DNA of 64,000 nucleotides from UTCFX2 sp002050125 (GTDB lineage: Bacteria; Chloroflexota; Anaerolineae; Anaerolineales; UBA4823), in the NCBI GenBank assembly GCA_027494035.1, contig JAOSJQ010000001.1:124001-188000 (forward strand), given 5' to 3'. Made by a program: the position numbers and the translations under genes. Below the pieces are notes generated by a model, which did no database searches, was not told where the DNA came from, and saw only the letters and a list, made by a program, of their open reading frames with translations. The stretch's first letter is position 1; every line of letters starts with the position of its first letter. Shown here piece by piece: positions 17,331-25,792 of this stretch.

Positions 17331-18677
17331 TTATCGATGAAACGAAAAGAAGGGTCGTACCCCAAAGACGGTATCCAGGAGCTTTGAGCCGCCATCGATG
17401 TCTGCCAGATGCAGCTCGAACCCGTTTCCAGCCGGCAGCCAGAAAAGAAACTGTGTAGAATTTACCCAAGATAGCCCTTGCGCGCCGTTGAAGTCGGGGC
17501 TGAGACCCAGAGGGGTCTCTTCAAGGCTGCCGATCCACGTCTCAGGCGCCAGTCCGGTTGAGTAGACAAAGCGGGTCGAATCGGTTGACCAGCTCTGAAA
17601 AACGATCGGACTGGCTTTTGAATAGACGAAATCACCCAACCCATCCACGGTGGCTAAGTGCAGCTCGCGCAAGTTCTCCTGCGGCTGACCGGTCTCTTTA
17701 AGGAACGCAATCCGTTCAAGATCGGGCGAAAAAGCCACCGATTGTTCCTGGAAGGGCACGGCGAACACGCTGCCTGCCAGCGCCGGCGATGTATCATCGG
17801 CTGAAATGCGCCAGATTTCGGTCGCTTGTGGCGGCTGAGCCAGGGGATCAACCGGGGGATCGCTGCCAACCAAAAAAGAACCATCCGGCGCCCAGACCGG
17901 TCTGGCATAAAATCGGTATTCGGAATAGGTCGTGACCGGATCATAGCGCAACGCCGAGCGGTATTGGCTGCCATCCGCGTTCGTCAGGAGTATTTGATCC
18001 GGCTGGGAGATGGCGATCTGAGACCCATCGGGTGAATAAAAGAATTCGCCGCCCCAGCCTGACAGGAACAAGTGATTAATTTGCAGGCTGTCGGCGTCCA
18101 CCACGTATAAATCGTTTAGCAAACTCAAGCCAGGTCCTTGAAATACCTGTTGGGTGTTGAACGCCAGGTTGTGAGAACCCGGAATCCAGCGGAAACGGTA
18201 AGGGATAATCGCCAGCGCGGCGGGATCGCGCACACCACCCCCAATTGCGTCCAGATCCTCCACGCCGACAAGCCGGCGCTGGTTCTCACCGTTCGAATCG
18301 ACCGCCCAGATTTCCAGATGAAAGGCATCGATCGTCCGTAAAAAGGCGATTATTTTCCCATCCGGGGAAAGCCGCGGCTCATAGGCGTCGCTGGAAGTGG
18401 TCAACTGCTTGATCGCCCCTTGCAACCAGATAGATACGTTATTCTCGTTGGTATAAGCCACGATCAACGCGCCTGTATCGGGCGTTGGCGGTTGGGTCTC
18501 TGGAACGGAACCTGGCGTTTCGACCACCCCAGATGAGGCGATGGTAGAGGTTGGCAGTATTGGAAGAATAGTAACGGTTGGGGTTGGTGCAGGTTTTCCG
18601 GAAAAGGCACAGGCTACGCTGGTCAGCAACACTCCAAACGTAAGCAGATAGACCCTGATTTTCTTTTTCCCTTTCAT
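17331..18677 (-). CDS. Lipoprotein with TolB-like beta-propeller
   Basis: Exported lipoprotein of 448 aa. The start at 18677 is chosen over one seven codons upstream because AGGAGGTAGG directly precedes it. A signal peptide ends in the lipobox LTSVAC with the acylated Cys at residue 23, then comes a Thr/Pro-rich linker to about 65 and a WD40/TolB-like propeller. Blade signatures are 'PRLSPDGKIIAFLRT', 'FFYSPDGSQIAIS', 'PVWAPDGSFLVGS' and 'VAFSPDLERIAFLK'. It should sit on the outer face of the membrane. The ligand is unknown. It is divergent from the two sigma-like/propeller fusion genes, which carry related propellers, so the three may work together. Confidence 0.78.
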   Translation of the reverse strand: MKGKKKIRVYLLTFGVLLTSVACAFSGKPAPTPTVTILPILPTSTIASSGVVETPGSVPETQPPTPDTGALIVAYTNENNVSIWLQGAIKQLTTSSDAYEPRLSPDGKIIAFLRTIDAFHLEIWAVDSNGENQRRLVGVEDLDAIGGGVRDPAALAIIPYRFRWIPGSHNLAFNTQQVFQGPGLSLLNDLYVVDADSLQINHLFLSGWGGEFFYSPDGSQIAISQPDQILLTNADGSQYRSALRYDPVTTYSEYRFYARPVWAPDGSFLVGSDPPVDPLAQPPQATEIWRISADDTSPALAGSVFAVPFQEQSVAFSPDLERIAFLKETGQPQENLRELHLATVDGLGDFVYSKASPIVFQSWSTDSTRFVYSTGLAPETWIGSLEETPLGLSPDFNGAQGLSWVNSTQFLFWLPAGNGFELHLADIDGGSKLLDTVFGVRPFFSFHR

Positions 18678-18883
18678 CCTACCTCCTGCGCCTTTCATTG
18701 ATCCTCGGTTCTCCTGGACGATCCTTTCCCACGACGCCGCAACTCGGGGCGAAGTTCCCGATGGCGGTCAGCACCTGTCAAAGATTCTTCGTCGATCAGA
18801 ATCAGTATACCTCGTATACGAATAAAACTATCCTCTGCTCTTAACGCCCAAATGCTTGAACATTGTTGGTAGAATCGTTCTAA

Positions 18884-19492
18884 ATGCACACCCCAACCTC
18901 CGATTACGCTCCGGATCTTGAGTGGATGCTGCAGAGCGGGCAGGTCTCACAAGAGACGCTGCTCGAAGCTCTGATCAGCGAGTATTATCCGGGCGTATTC
19001 CGTCTGGCTTTTGCCACCCTGGACAACCGGCGCGCCGCCCGCAAAACTGCTAATGGGGTCTTCGCCCGCGCATTGCTCGAGTTGCACCGCTACCGCCCCC
19101 AGCAGAGCATCGAGCTGTGGCTGTATCGCCTGGCGCTGGAGGAGTGCGTCAACGCGCACGATTCGTTAGAGCGGCTTAGAAAGCTCGTTTCTACCATTCC
19201 ATGCTTGACCAATTTCAGTCTGCTGGGAGACACACTCCCCGAGAACGCGGTAGATGCGGAAATTTGGCTGGCTGTGGATGGGTTGGAAACCAGTTTGCGG
19301 CAGGTTCTGATATTGGGATTGCTCATGGACTGGCAGCCCGCTACGATCGAAGCGTTGACTGGCAACAACGCGGAAGCTGTGTCCGACGCGATCCATGAGA
19401 TTCAGAAAACCCTGCAAGTTGAAATGAGCTCAGCTCAACCCATCGAGGGCGCGAACAACCGCCCATTTCAGATGAGTTTGCCGCAACCCTGA
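18884..19492 (+). CDS. ECF sigma-like head (5' part of a frame-broken fusion)
   Basis: Frame of 202 aa resembling an ECF sigma factor. Residues 28-85 look like region 2 ('YYPGVFRLAFATLDNRRAAR', 'RFRP'-like 'RYRPQQSIELWLYRLALEEC'). Residues 125-178 look like region 4 with its helix-turn-helix ('DWQPATIEALTGNNAEAVSDAI'). The -10-contacting acidic motif is weakened. The frame ends just where the homologous downstream protein (21408-23609) runs on into a membrane helix. An overlapping frame opens at 19423 and continues the alignment ('EFAATLKASLERRW' against 'IEASLRRRFETAN'). So this is most likely the N-terminal part of one protein ending at 21411. A TAGAAT hexamer eight bases before the ATG suggests a leaderless start. 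Confidence 0.65.
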   Translation: MHTPTSDYAPDLEWMLQSGQVSQETLLEALISEYYPGVFRLAFATLDNRRAARKTANGVFARALLELHRYRPQQSIELWLYRLALEECVNAHDSLERLRKLVSTIPCLTNFSLLGDTLPENAVDAEIWLAVDGLETSLRQVLILGLLMDWQPATIEALTGNNAEAVSDAIHEIQKTLQVEMSSAQPIEGANNRPFQMSLPQP

Positions 19493-19584
19493 AAGCCTCA
19501 CTCGAAAGGCGCTGGCTGCCGGTTAGTCTCAATCAACCAGACCAGGGAAGGATTCTGGCGCAGATCAACCGCCGGACGCGGGCA

Positions 19585-21411
19585 ATGCAAACCCGCCGCC
19601 GGGGCGTGTTTTCCGCGCTGGAAATCGGCTTGGTTGTGCTGATCATCCTGGTTGGGGCGGGGATCGCCTGGGGGATGAATGTCTTGGGCGAAACCCAGGC
19701 AACCCCTAAACCCGCGAACGTGACGCTGGAAACGGTATTGGTCACGAAAATCGTCCATAAAAATATCACCGTCGTACCAAGACATCATCCAATCGGTCCA
19801 ATATCCACGGGACAACCGCACCAGCCTTTATTCCGTCAATACACCATTAAGCGGACGGGAGAACGCCTCGAAGATCTCGCAAATAGGCTAGACATCCCAC
19901 CAGACTCTCTTCGGGAGCTTAACCGCCTGCCGGATGACGTTATCCTTGAAGCCGGTCAGCGCCTGCTATTGCCCGGTCATTGGGCGTCTGTGAACAGCCC
20001 TCCTCCGACTCCAGGTCCGCAAAAAGCTCCCGCCCTGCCTCTGGAGGATCCTTATCCCGTCGATTTAGTCCACCAGCGCCTGTCACTGGAAGAACGCAGA
20101 TACAACACACTGTGGATTGACGCCAGGGCCATCGATTACGGCCCGTTGAGCTATATCGGTCCGCCAGGCGTCTTCCAGGGGCAGGTATGGGAGAGCCAAG
20201 AACAATCGCTGGATTTGATTGGCTATGCGGGTCAACTCCCTCAAGCGGTGGAGCTTCGGATAGGAAATTCCTGGCAATTTACCCGCCCCCAAGCCAATCC
20301 TGCCTGGTTTTCGGAATGGGGCGATACTCCAGAAACCAACAGCCCTTCCTTCAGAATCCTGCTGCGCATGAAACAAACGCTTTTCGATAGGTATTCTCTG
20401 GAGGACAGCCGCATAAGCGTATCGGGGCGCGAAGAACAGGCTGGCGTCCAGGCGCTTGTCCTGGAGGTCTTCAACGAAGAGGGCTTGCAGACCGATCGCA
20501 TCTGGTATGACGACAGCCGCGGGATGATCCTGCGAAGGATCATCTTTCACCCAGGAGAAGAGCTGAGACCGATTTTCGAAGTTCAGGTCGCATCAGTCGC
20601 TTATGATTTCGAACTGCCGCCAGGTCTCTTTGACGCGCGCCTGCCCTGGCGGGGCGGATTTGCCAGCGACTCATCCGGCGCCCCGGCAGATATTCAGGAG
20701 CAGCCCCCACGCCTCGATTCGAAGCACGTGCGATTTAATGCTGAGCCGGCGCCGCTAAATTTCGATCGGGCTCAAAGCCGGTTGTTGTTTCAATTTCCGC
20801 CTTTCTATTCGCCGGATTCGCCGCCCACAATCATCGAATTGCTCGCGGACGGTTATTCGCTGAGACCGGTTCTGTTCGGCAATCCCTGGCAGACGCTTTG
20901 CCAGCGTTCTCCAGATGGGAATTGGCTGGCTTACGTGAGCATACCTGCTGAAGAAAATGCCGCCCGAGAGCCTTTAATTTACTTCAACCTTGCCGATCCA
21001 GCCCAATCTTACACCTCGCCAAATTCTGAGCAGGGAGTGACTGATTTCGCTTTTTCCCCCGACAGCCGGCGCCTCGCCTATTTCATCCGCCCTGGCGCGC
21101 ACGGGAACGGCACGTTAAGCATTATCGATCTCGCAACCCACCAGAACAAACCCGTTCTATCCATTGGCGATGTAAAAAGCCTGGTCTGGAGCCCAGACGG
21201 CGAGAGGCTGGCAATGATCTCGCGCGCGTCACCTGACACGTATCTCGAAAACGTCACGATCTTCGATGTAGAAACCGAGCAGATCACGTATAATGCGCCT
21301 CTCGACCTGCTTTCTCATTCCGCCGGGGATTGGCTTGTGCTCGACTGGGGGGTAGAATTCCCAGTTGAGATGGGCAACCTGGATGCCTGTTCAAAACCGC
21401 CCCTTTCGTGA
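19585..21411 (+). CDS. TM - LysM - LolA/RseB-like - propeller protein (3' part of fusion)
   Basis: 608 aa from the first ATG, but the frame is open from 19423 without a normal start codon, and the 5' part probably continues the sigma-like gene upstream. Residues 9-31 are a membrane helix. Residues 84-131 form a LysM-like domain ('YTIKRTGERLEDLANRLDIP', 'LEAGQRLLLPG'). Residues 165-355 form a LolA/RseB-like sheet ('TLWIDARAIDYGPLSYIG', 'WYDDSRGMILRRIIF'). Residues about 385-600 form a TolB-like propeller ('FAFSPDSRRLAYFI', 'LVWSPDGERLAMIS'). Everything after the helix should be extracytoplasmic. The stop overlaps the GTG start of the next, paralogous gene. Ligand and function are unknown. Confidence 0.7.
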   Translation: MQTRRRGVFSALEIGLVVLIILVGAGIAWGMNVLGETQATPKPANVTLETVLVTKIVHKNITVVPRHHPIGPISTGQPHQPLFRQYTIKRTGERLEDLANRLDIPPDSLRELNRLPDDVILEAGQRLLLPGHWASVNSPPPTPGPQKAPALPLEDPYPVDLVHQRLSLEERRYNTLWIDARAIDYGPLSYIGPPGVFQGQVWESQEQSLDLIGYAGQLPQAVELRIGNSWQFTRPQANPAWFSEWGDTPETNSPSFRILLRMKQTLFDRYSLEDSRISVSGREEQAGVQALVLEVFNEEGLQTDRIWYDDSRGMILRRIIFHPGEELRPIFEVQVASVAYDFELPPGLFDARLPWRGGFASDSSGAPADIQEQPPRLDSKHVRFNAEPAPLNFDRAQSRLLFQFPPFYSPDSPPTIIELLADGYSLRPVLFGNPWQTLCQRSPDGNWLAYVSIPAEENAAREPLIYFNLADPAQSYTSPNSEQGVTDFAFSPDSRRLAYFIRPGAHGNGTLSIIDLATHQNKPVLSIGDVKSLVWSPDGERLAMISRASPDTYLENVTIFDVETEQITYNAPLDLLSHSAGDWLVLDWGVEFPVEMGNLDACSKPPLS

Positions 21412-23609
21412 GCAGTGGGTATATGTCTGACAAACCTCGCCAAAGCGTAGACCCAGATAACTCAGAGGCCATGCCCGAAACGCAGTTCCTTGCCGCGGCG
21501 GAACTGCTGTTGCGCGAGCACGCTTCAGAGCTGTTCACAATCGGCTACGCCATCATCGATAATCGAAATCTAGCCCTGCAGGCTCTCCAGTCCACAATTG
21601 AAAGGACAATCCAACGCGCACTTCAAACGCGCGCAGCGCCCAGCCTGCCGTGGATTTACCAGCGGATCATCAAGGACAGCCGCCCTCTGAAACGCCTGGC
21701 GCCCATAAACGAGTTGAAACCATCCAATGAGGTGGATTCGAGATTGTGGCGGTCTCTGGTTTCCTACGACGAACGCGAACGGCTGCTTTGTGCAACCTTT
21801 TACGCGCTTGGTTGGAGCGCTGAGGATTGCGCGCGTTTGCTTAAGGTGAACGCCAGCGCGGTCCGAACCCAACTCTCGATCTTCGAACGGCAATTCAGAA
21901 CCGCGTTCGGAGATTTACCGGCAGACCGGGAAGGGATCGAAGCTTCGCTGCGGAGAAGGTTCGAAACCGCCAACCTGACTGCGGCTGAGGTGAGCGAATG
22001 GATTGACCGGGCGCGTCAGGCAGCGCCTCAAACCGCAGCAGCCCGGACCGAGCGGATTAGCCTGCCCATTTTATTTGCGATTTTAAGCGTGCTGCTGGTG
22101 ATCCTTTGCCTGTCGAGTTCACTCCTGTTGTTTGGCGCGGATCTGCTGAGGCGTTTTCAAGCTGCACCGGCAGCAACCCGCCCTGCTCCGCTTGTGCAAA
22201 TCCGCCGGGCTGTGCCCTTGTTCTGGTTCTCCAAACCGGAGGAAATCTCGCTGCGGCTGCATGAAAGCGACCAGTTATGGCGCACGCTGTGGATCGACGT
22301 GCAGACCAGCAACTACGGTCCGGCGGGTTATTTCGGCGCCCCGCGCATTTATCGCTCTCAAGCCTGGATCTCGCTCCCGGACCAATCCATCGAACTCTTC
22401 GGCTTACATTCACAGCCGCCCAGCAGCGTGCACACCTTTTCCGAAGACCGCATCACGTATTCCAACCCGTTCCTCAACCTCACACTCGCCAGCGAAGACA
22501 GCCCTTCGCCCTCCACATTGATACGCAACGAAAACCTGCGTCAAATGGTTTTCCCGGGCGAATCCCCCTGGATGTTGCGCAAGGGCGCCTTCCGCGCGTA
22601 TGACACCAGCCAAATTCTCAACATCAGTACGCTGATCGTGGATTGGTTCAACGAATTCGGTCAGCGCGAAGCGCGCCTGTGGATCGACAGCCGGACAGGG
22701 TTGATCCTGCGCAGCCAGATTTTCGGCGGCGCGGATTTTTCTCTGCTCATCAGCGACAGCATCGTCATCGAAATACAATATGACCAAAATTTTCCGCCGG
22801 CGCATTTATCCACCGAGATGCGCAATGTCGGCGCCTCACCGCCCAACAACCCCGCGGCAAGCAATCGAGTTATAGAACCCACCCCGACCCCGGTGCTGAC
22901 AGCCAGCATAAGACAGGCGCCTCGAACCGAACCCGCCCCTCCGGGTTTCGATCCAGCTTCCAGCCAGCTTGTGTTTCAATTCCCAAACAACCTGGATGCG
23001 ACCAACATTCAAGCTGACACAGCCCGCGTTCCAGCGGTGATCATTGCCGATGGGTATCGGCTGGCTGAAACGACATTTGGCTTGCCCTGGATGCTGCGCT
23101 GCGAGCGCTCTCCGAACCGCTACCTGCTGGCTTTTAACACCGGCTCCGATGGCACATCCATTCCGGACGCAAACCTGCGCTGGTTGGACTTGCGCGACCC
23201 ATCCAGGATCTATGTGCCCGTCCCAGGGTTGAATGTACAGTCTTTCGCCTTTGCTTCCGACAGCCGCAGGGTTGCCGCCTTTGTGACAACCAGCGATGAA
23301 AACACAACCGGAATTTACTTGATCGATCTCATCCTGGGTGAATACCAACTGGTTATACCACTGGCTGAGGCGGGCAGCCTGGTCTGGAGCCCGGACGGCG
23401 AATCGCTGGCGCTCGTGGGAACAGTTGAGCGCGGGGACCCGCTGGAAACGCTCGTCGTCCATGTGCGAACCGGTCAAATCTCCTTCCGAGCGGGCAGCGT
23501 CGGCATGTCTGAGCCGCTGCCGCAGGATTGGCTCATCGCCAATTGGGGCGTCAAGTTTCCGCGCCAGATGGGCGGTCTGGAAGAGTGCGCCGGTTTGTCC
23601 ACGCCATAA
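21408..23609 (+). CDS. Membrane-anchored ECF sigma-like / LolA-RseB-like / propeller fusion
   Basis: Intact 733-aa fusion. Numbering is from the GTG that overlaps the previous stop; an ATG five codons later (21423) is an alternative start. Residues 36-90 resemble sigma region 2. Residues 115-165 resemble region 4 with a clear HTH ('WSAEDCARLLKVNASAVRTQL'). Residues 217-244 are a membrane helix. Residues 280-480 form a LolA/RseB-like sheet ('TLWIDVQTSNYGPAGYFG', 'LWIDSRTGLILRSQIF'). A Pro/Thr linker follows, then a propeller at 545-725 ('FAFASDSRRVAAFV', 'LVWSPDGESLALVG'). The order implies a cytoplasmic sigma-like head and an outer sensor-like part. No separate anti-sigma gene is adjacent. 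The LysM of its upstream paralogue is absent. Whether the head binds RNA polymerase is unknown. Confidence 0.75.
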   Translation: MSSGYMSDKPRQSVDPDNSEAMPETQFLAAAELLLREHASELFTIGYAIIDNRNLALQALQSTIERTIQRALQTRAAPSLPWIYQRIIKDSRPLKRLAPINELKPSNEVDSRLWRSLVSYDERERLLCATFYALGWSAEDCARLLKVNASAVRTQLSIFERQFRTAFGDLPADREGIEASLRRRFETANLTAAEVSEWIDRARQAAPQTAAARTERISLPILFAILSVLLVILCLSSSLLLFGADLLRRFQAAPAATRPAPLVQIRRAVPLFWFSKPEEISLRLHESDQLWRTLWIDVQTSNYGPAGYFGAPRIYRSQAWISLPDQSIELFGLHSQPPSSVHTFSEDRITYSNPFLNLTLASEDSPSPSTLIRNENLRQMVFPGESPWMLRKGAFRAYDTSQILNISTLIVDWFNEFGQREARLWIDSRTGLILRSQIFGGADFSLLISDSIVIEIQYDQNFPPAHLSTEMRNVGASPPNNPAASNRVIEPTPTPVLTASIRQAPRTEPAPPGFDPASSQLVFQFPNNLDATNIQADTARVPAVIIADGYRLAETTFGLPWMLRCERSPNRYLLAFNTGSDGTSIPDANLRWLDLRDPSRIYVPVPGLNVQSFAFASDSRRVAAFVTTSDENTTGIYLIDLILGEYQLVIPLAEAGSLVWSPDGESLALVGTVERGDPLETLVVHVRTGQISFRAGSVGMSEPLPQDWLIANWGVKFPRQMGGLEECAGLSTP

Positions 23610-23673
23610 AAACCCTCGCCTCCTATTTGAAGCTATTTTTATATACACGCTTAATACGGGGACTGCAAAAGGA

Positions 23674-23682
23674 TGGTAAAAT
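23674..23682 (+). promoter_or_regulatory. Extended -10 promoter candidate for the pdh operon
   Basis: TGG followed by TAAAAT, about 94 bases before the pdhA ATG. A small hairpin lies in the leader at 23722-23742. No convincing -35 hexamer is seen. Confidence 0.3.
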
Positions 23683-23721
23683 CTTAAGGTTTACCAGAAG
23701 GGAATAAAGTACCAGATGCCG

Positions 23722-23742
23722 GCGTCTGGTTCTGCCAGACGC
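23722..23742. other. Small leader stem-loop upstream of pdhA
   Basis: Eight-base perfect stem (gcgtctgg / ccagacgc) with a TTCTG loop in the pdhA leader. Its right half is part of a 16-base string that also occurs at 2559-2574, downstream of malQ. Confidence 0.4.
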
Positions 23743-23775
23743 GCTCTGTGCCACCAAAATTATCGAGGCTGAAAC

Positions 23776-24735
23776 ATGAAAAAAGAAGAATATTTAGATC
23801 TATACTACCAGATGGTGTTGATCCGGCGCGTCGAAGAAGCAGCAATTCCGCTCTATCAGGAAGGAAAGATTGGCGGGTTCCTGCACCTTTACATCGGGCA
23901 GGAAGCGGTCAGCACCGGGCTGATCTCAGCGCGTCTGCCGCAAGACCGGGTGATCACCGCCTACCGCGACCACGGAGTGGCAATCAATTGCGGCGTCTCG
24001 GCGGATTTGGTAATGGCTGAGCTGCTCGGCAAGGCGACCGGAATTTCGAAAGGCAAAGGCGGTTCGATGCACATGGCTGATGTCGAAAAGAACTTCTGGG
24101 GCGGTCACGCAATCGTCGGGGCGCACCTGCCGATTGCCGCCGGATTGGCGCTGGGCGACCAATATCAGGAGACGGATGGCGTGACCATCTGTATGTTTGG
24201 CGATGGCGCAACGAACATTGGCTATTTTCACGAAGCGCTGAACCTCTCGAAGGTCTGGAACCTCCCGGTCCTCTGGGTCTGCGAAAACAACCAGTATGGT
24301 ATGGGCACCGCGGTTGACCGGGCTTCTGCGGTTTCGGACATCCGTCAGAAAGCCGAGGGCTATTGCATCCCAAACGAGGTCGTGGATGGCATGAACATTA
24401 TGAAAGTCCGCCAGGCTGCCGAACGCATTCTCGCGGAAATCCGCGCCGGAAAAGGGCCGTACTTCTTGGAAATCGAAACTTATCGTTTCCAGGGTCACTC
24501 AATGGGCGACCCCGAACGTTACCGCAAGCAGGATGAAGTAAAACAGTGGGAAGAAAACGACCCAATCGGGATTTTCCGCCATTATCTGACGTCAGAAAAG
24601 ATCGCCAGCGCGGCAGAACTGGATCAACTTGATCAAAAAGCAGCCGATGAAGTTAAGGCAGCCATCCAGTTTGCCGAGAACAGCCCTGAACCTGCACCCG
24701 AAGAGCTGTTCACGAACATCTATGTCGACAATTGA
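23776..24735 (+). CDS. pdhA: Pyruvate (or acetoin) dehydrogenase E1 component, alpha subunit
   Basis: Thiamine-diphosphate-dependent E1 alpha, 319 aa. The TPP motif runs from GDG at 142-144 to NN at 171-172 ('MFGDGATNIGYFHEALNL...WVCENNQYG'). 'GSMHMADVEKNFWGGHAIVGA' and the 'YRFQGHSMGDPERYR' loop are typical of pyruvate and acetoin dehydrogenases. With the beta subunit and E2 that follow on the same strand it decarboxylates the 2-oxoacid and passes the acyl group to lipoyl-E2. The E1 alpha/beta heteromer and operon order favour pyruvate. Acetoin dehydrogenase is the main alternative, and no E3 gene is in the window. Confidence 0.92.
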   Translation: MKKEEYLDLYYQMVLIRRVEEAAIPLYQEGKIGGFLHLYIGQEAVSTGLISARLPQDRVITAYRDHGVAINCGVSADLVMAELLGKATGISKGKGGSMHMADVEKNFWGGHAIVGAHLPIAAGLALGDQYQETDGVTICMFGDGATNIGYFHEALNLSKVWNLPVLWVCENNQYGMGTAVDRASAVSDIRQKAEGYCIPNEVVDGMNIMKVRQAAERILAEIRAGKGPYFLEIETYRFQGHSMGDPERYRKQDEVKQWEENDPIGIFRHYLTSEKIASAAELDQLDQKAADEVKAAIQFAENSPEPAPEELFTNIYVDN

Positions 24736-24820
24736 AATCTCGCTTGATTTCGCTGAAATTCATTTGAACAACCGAACTTATCGAACATACTGAGAATATT
24801 GAATTCATAAGGAAGAAAAC

Positions 24821-25792
24821 ATGACCCGAATAACAATGCGCGAAGCGATCTCCCAGGCAATGTGGGAGGAGATGGAGCGCGATCCCGATGTCTTTATCCT
24901 GGGCGAGGAAGTTGGTGTTTGGGGCGGCTCTTATGCCGTTACCAAGGGCTTTTATGACCATTTTGGCGAAAAGCGCGTGCGCGATACCCCGATTTCAGAA
25001 TCGACCATTGTAGGCGCCGCGATCGGCTCCGCGCTCACCGGTCTGCGCCCGATCGCCGAAATCATGACGATCAACTTCGCCTTTTCTGCCATGGATCACA
25101 TCGTCAATCAGGCTGCCAAACTGCACTACATGTTTGGGGGCCAACTGATACTCCCGCTGGTCATTCGAACGGTTGGCGGCGGAGGCCGGCAGCTTGGCGC
25201 GACCCACTCCCAAACCCCCGATGCTATCTTTGCCCATTTTCCCGGTCTCAAAGTGGTCGCGCCTGGAACGCCGGAAGACGCCAAAGGCTTGCTAAAATCA
25301 GCCATCCGTTCCAACGATCCGATCTTTTTCATCGAACATGCCACCCTGTATCAGACCCGCGCCGAGGTGCCTGACGGAGATTACACCACCCCGATCGGAA
25401 AATCTAAAGTCCATCGTGAAGGCCGGGACGTCACCATTGTGACTTACAGCAAAATGCTCGAAACCTCGAGCAAAGCCGCCGAACAACTCTCCGGGATGGG
25501 CATCGAAGCCGAGATCATCGATTTGCGAACGCTGCGACCGCTCGACATGGAGCCGGTGCTGGAATCTTTTCGTAAAACCAATCGCGCCGTGATTGTTGAG
25601 GAAGGGTGGCGCTCTTACGGGGTTGGGGCTGAGGTGACGGCGCGCATCTACGAAGAGGCTTTCGATTACGTGGACGCGCCCATTCAACGCGTAGCCCAAA
25701 AAGAAGTCCCGCTTCCCTACAATCGAACCCTGGAACAGCTCGCGCTGCCCCAGGTGGAGGATGTCGTCCAGGCGGTTAAGGAGGTGCTTTGA
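24821..25792 (+). CDS. pdhB: Pyruvate dehydrogenase E1 component, beta subunit
   Basis: E1 beta subunit, 323 aa, transketolase pyrimidine-binding domain plus C-terminal transketolase domain. The N-terminus 'RITMREAISQAMWEEMERDPDVFILGEEVG' carries the Glu that activates the TPP aminopyrimidine, and 'RDTPISESTIVGAAIGSALTG' is conserved in the family. The C-terminal half has 'DVTIVTYSKMLETSSKAAEQL' and 'VEEGWRSYGVGAEV'. It forms the alpha2beta2 E1 with the product of the gene 85 bases upstream. An AAGGAAG ribosome site precedes the ATG. Its end overlaps the E2 start by one base (TGATG). Confidence 0.94.
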   Translation: MTRITMREAISQAMWEEMERDPDVFILGEEVGVWGGSYAVTKGFYDHFGEKRVRDTPISESTIVGAAIGSALTGLRPIAEIMTINFAFSAMDHIVNQAAKLHYMFGGQLILPLVIRTVGGGGRQLGATHSQTPDAIFAHFPGLKVVAPGTPEDAKGLLKSAIRSNDPIFFIEHATLYQTRAEVPDGDYTTPIGKSKVHREGRDVTIVTYSKMLETSSKAAEQLSGMGIEAEIIDLRTLRPLDMEPVLESFRKTNRAVIVEEGWRSYGVGAEVTARIYEEAFDYVDAPIQRVAQKEVPLPYNRTLEQLALPQVEDVVQAVKEVL

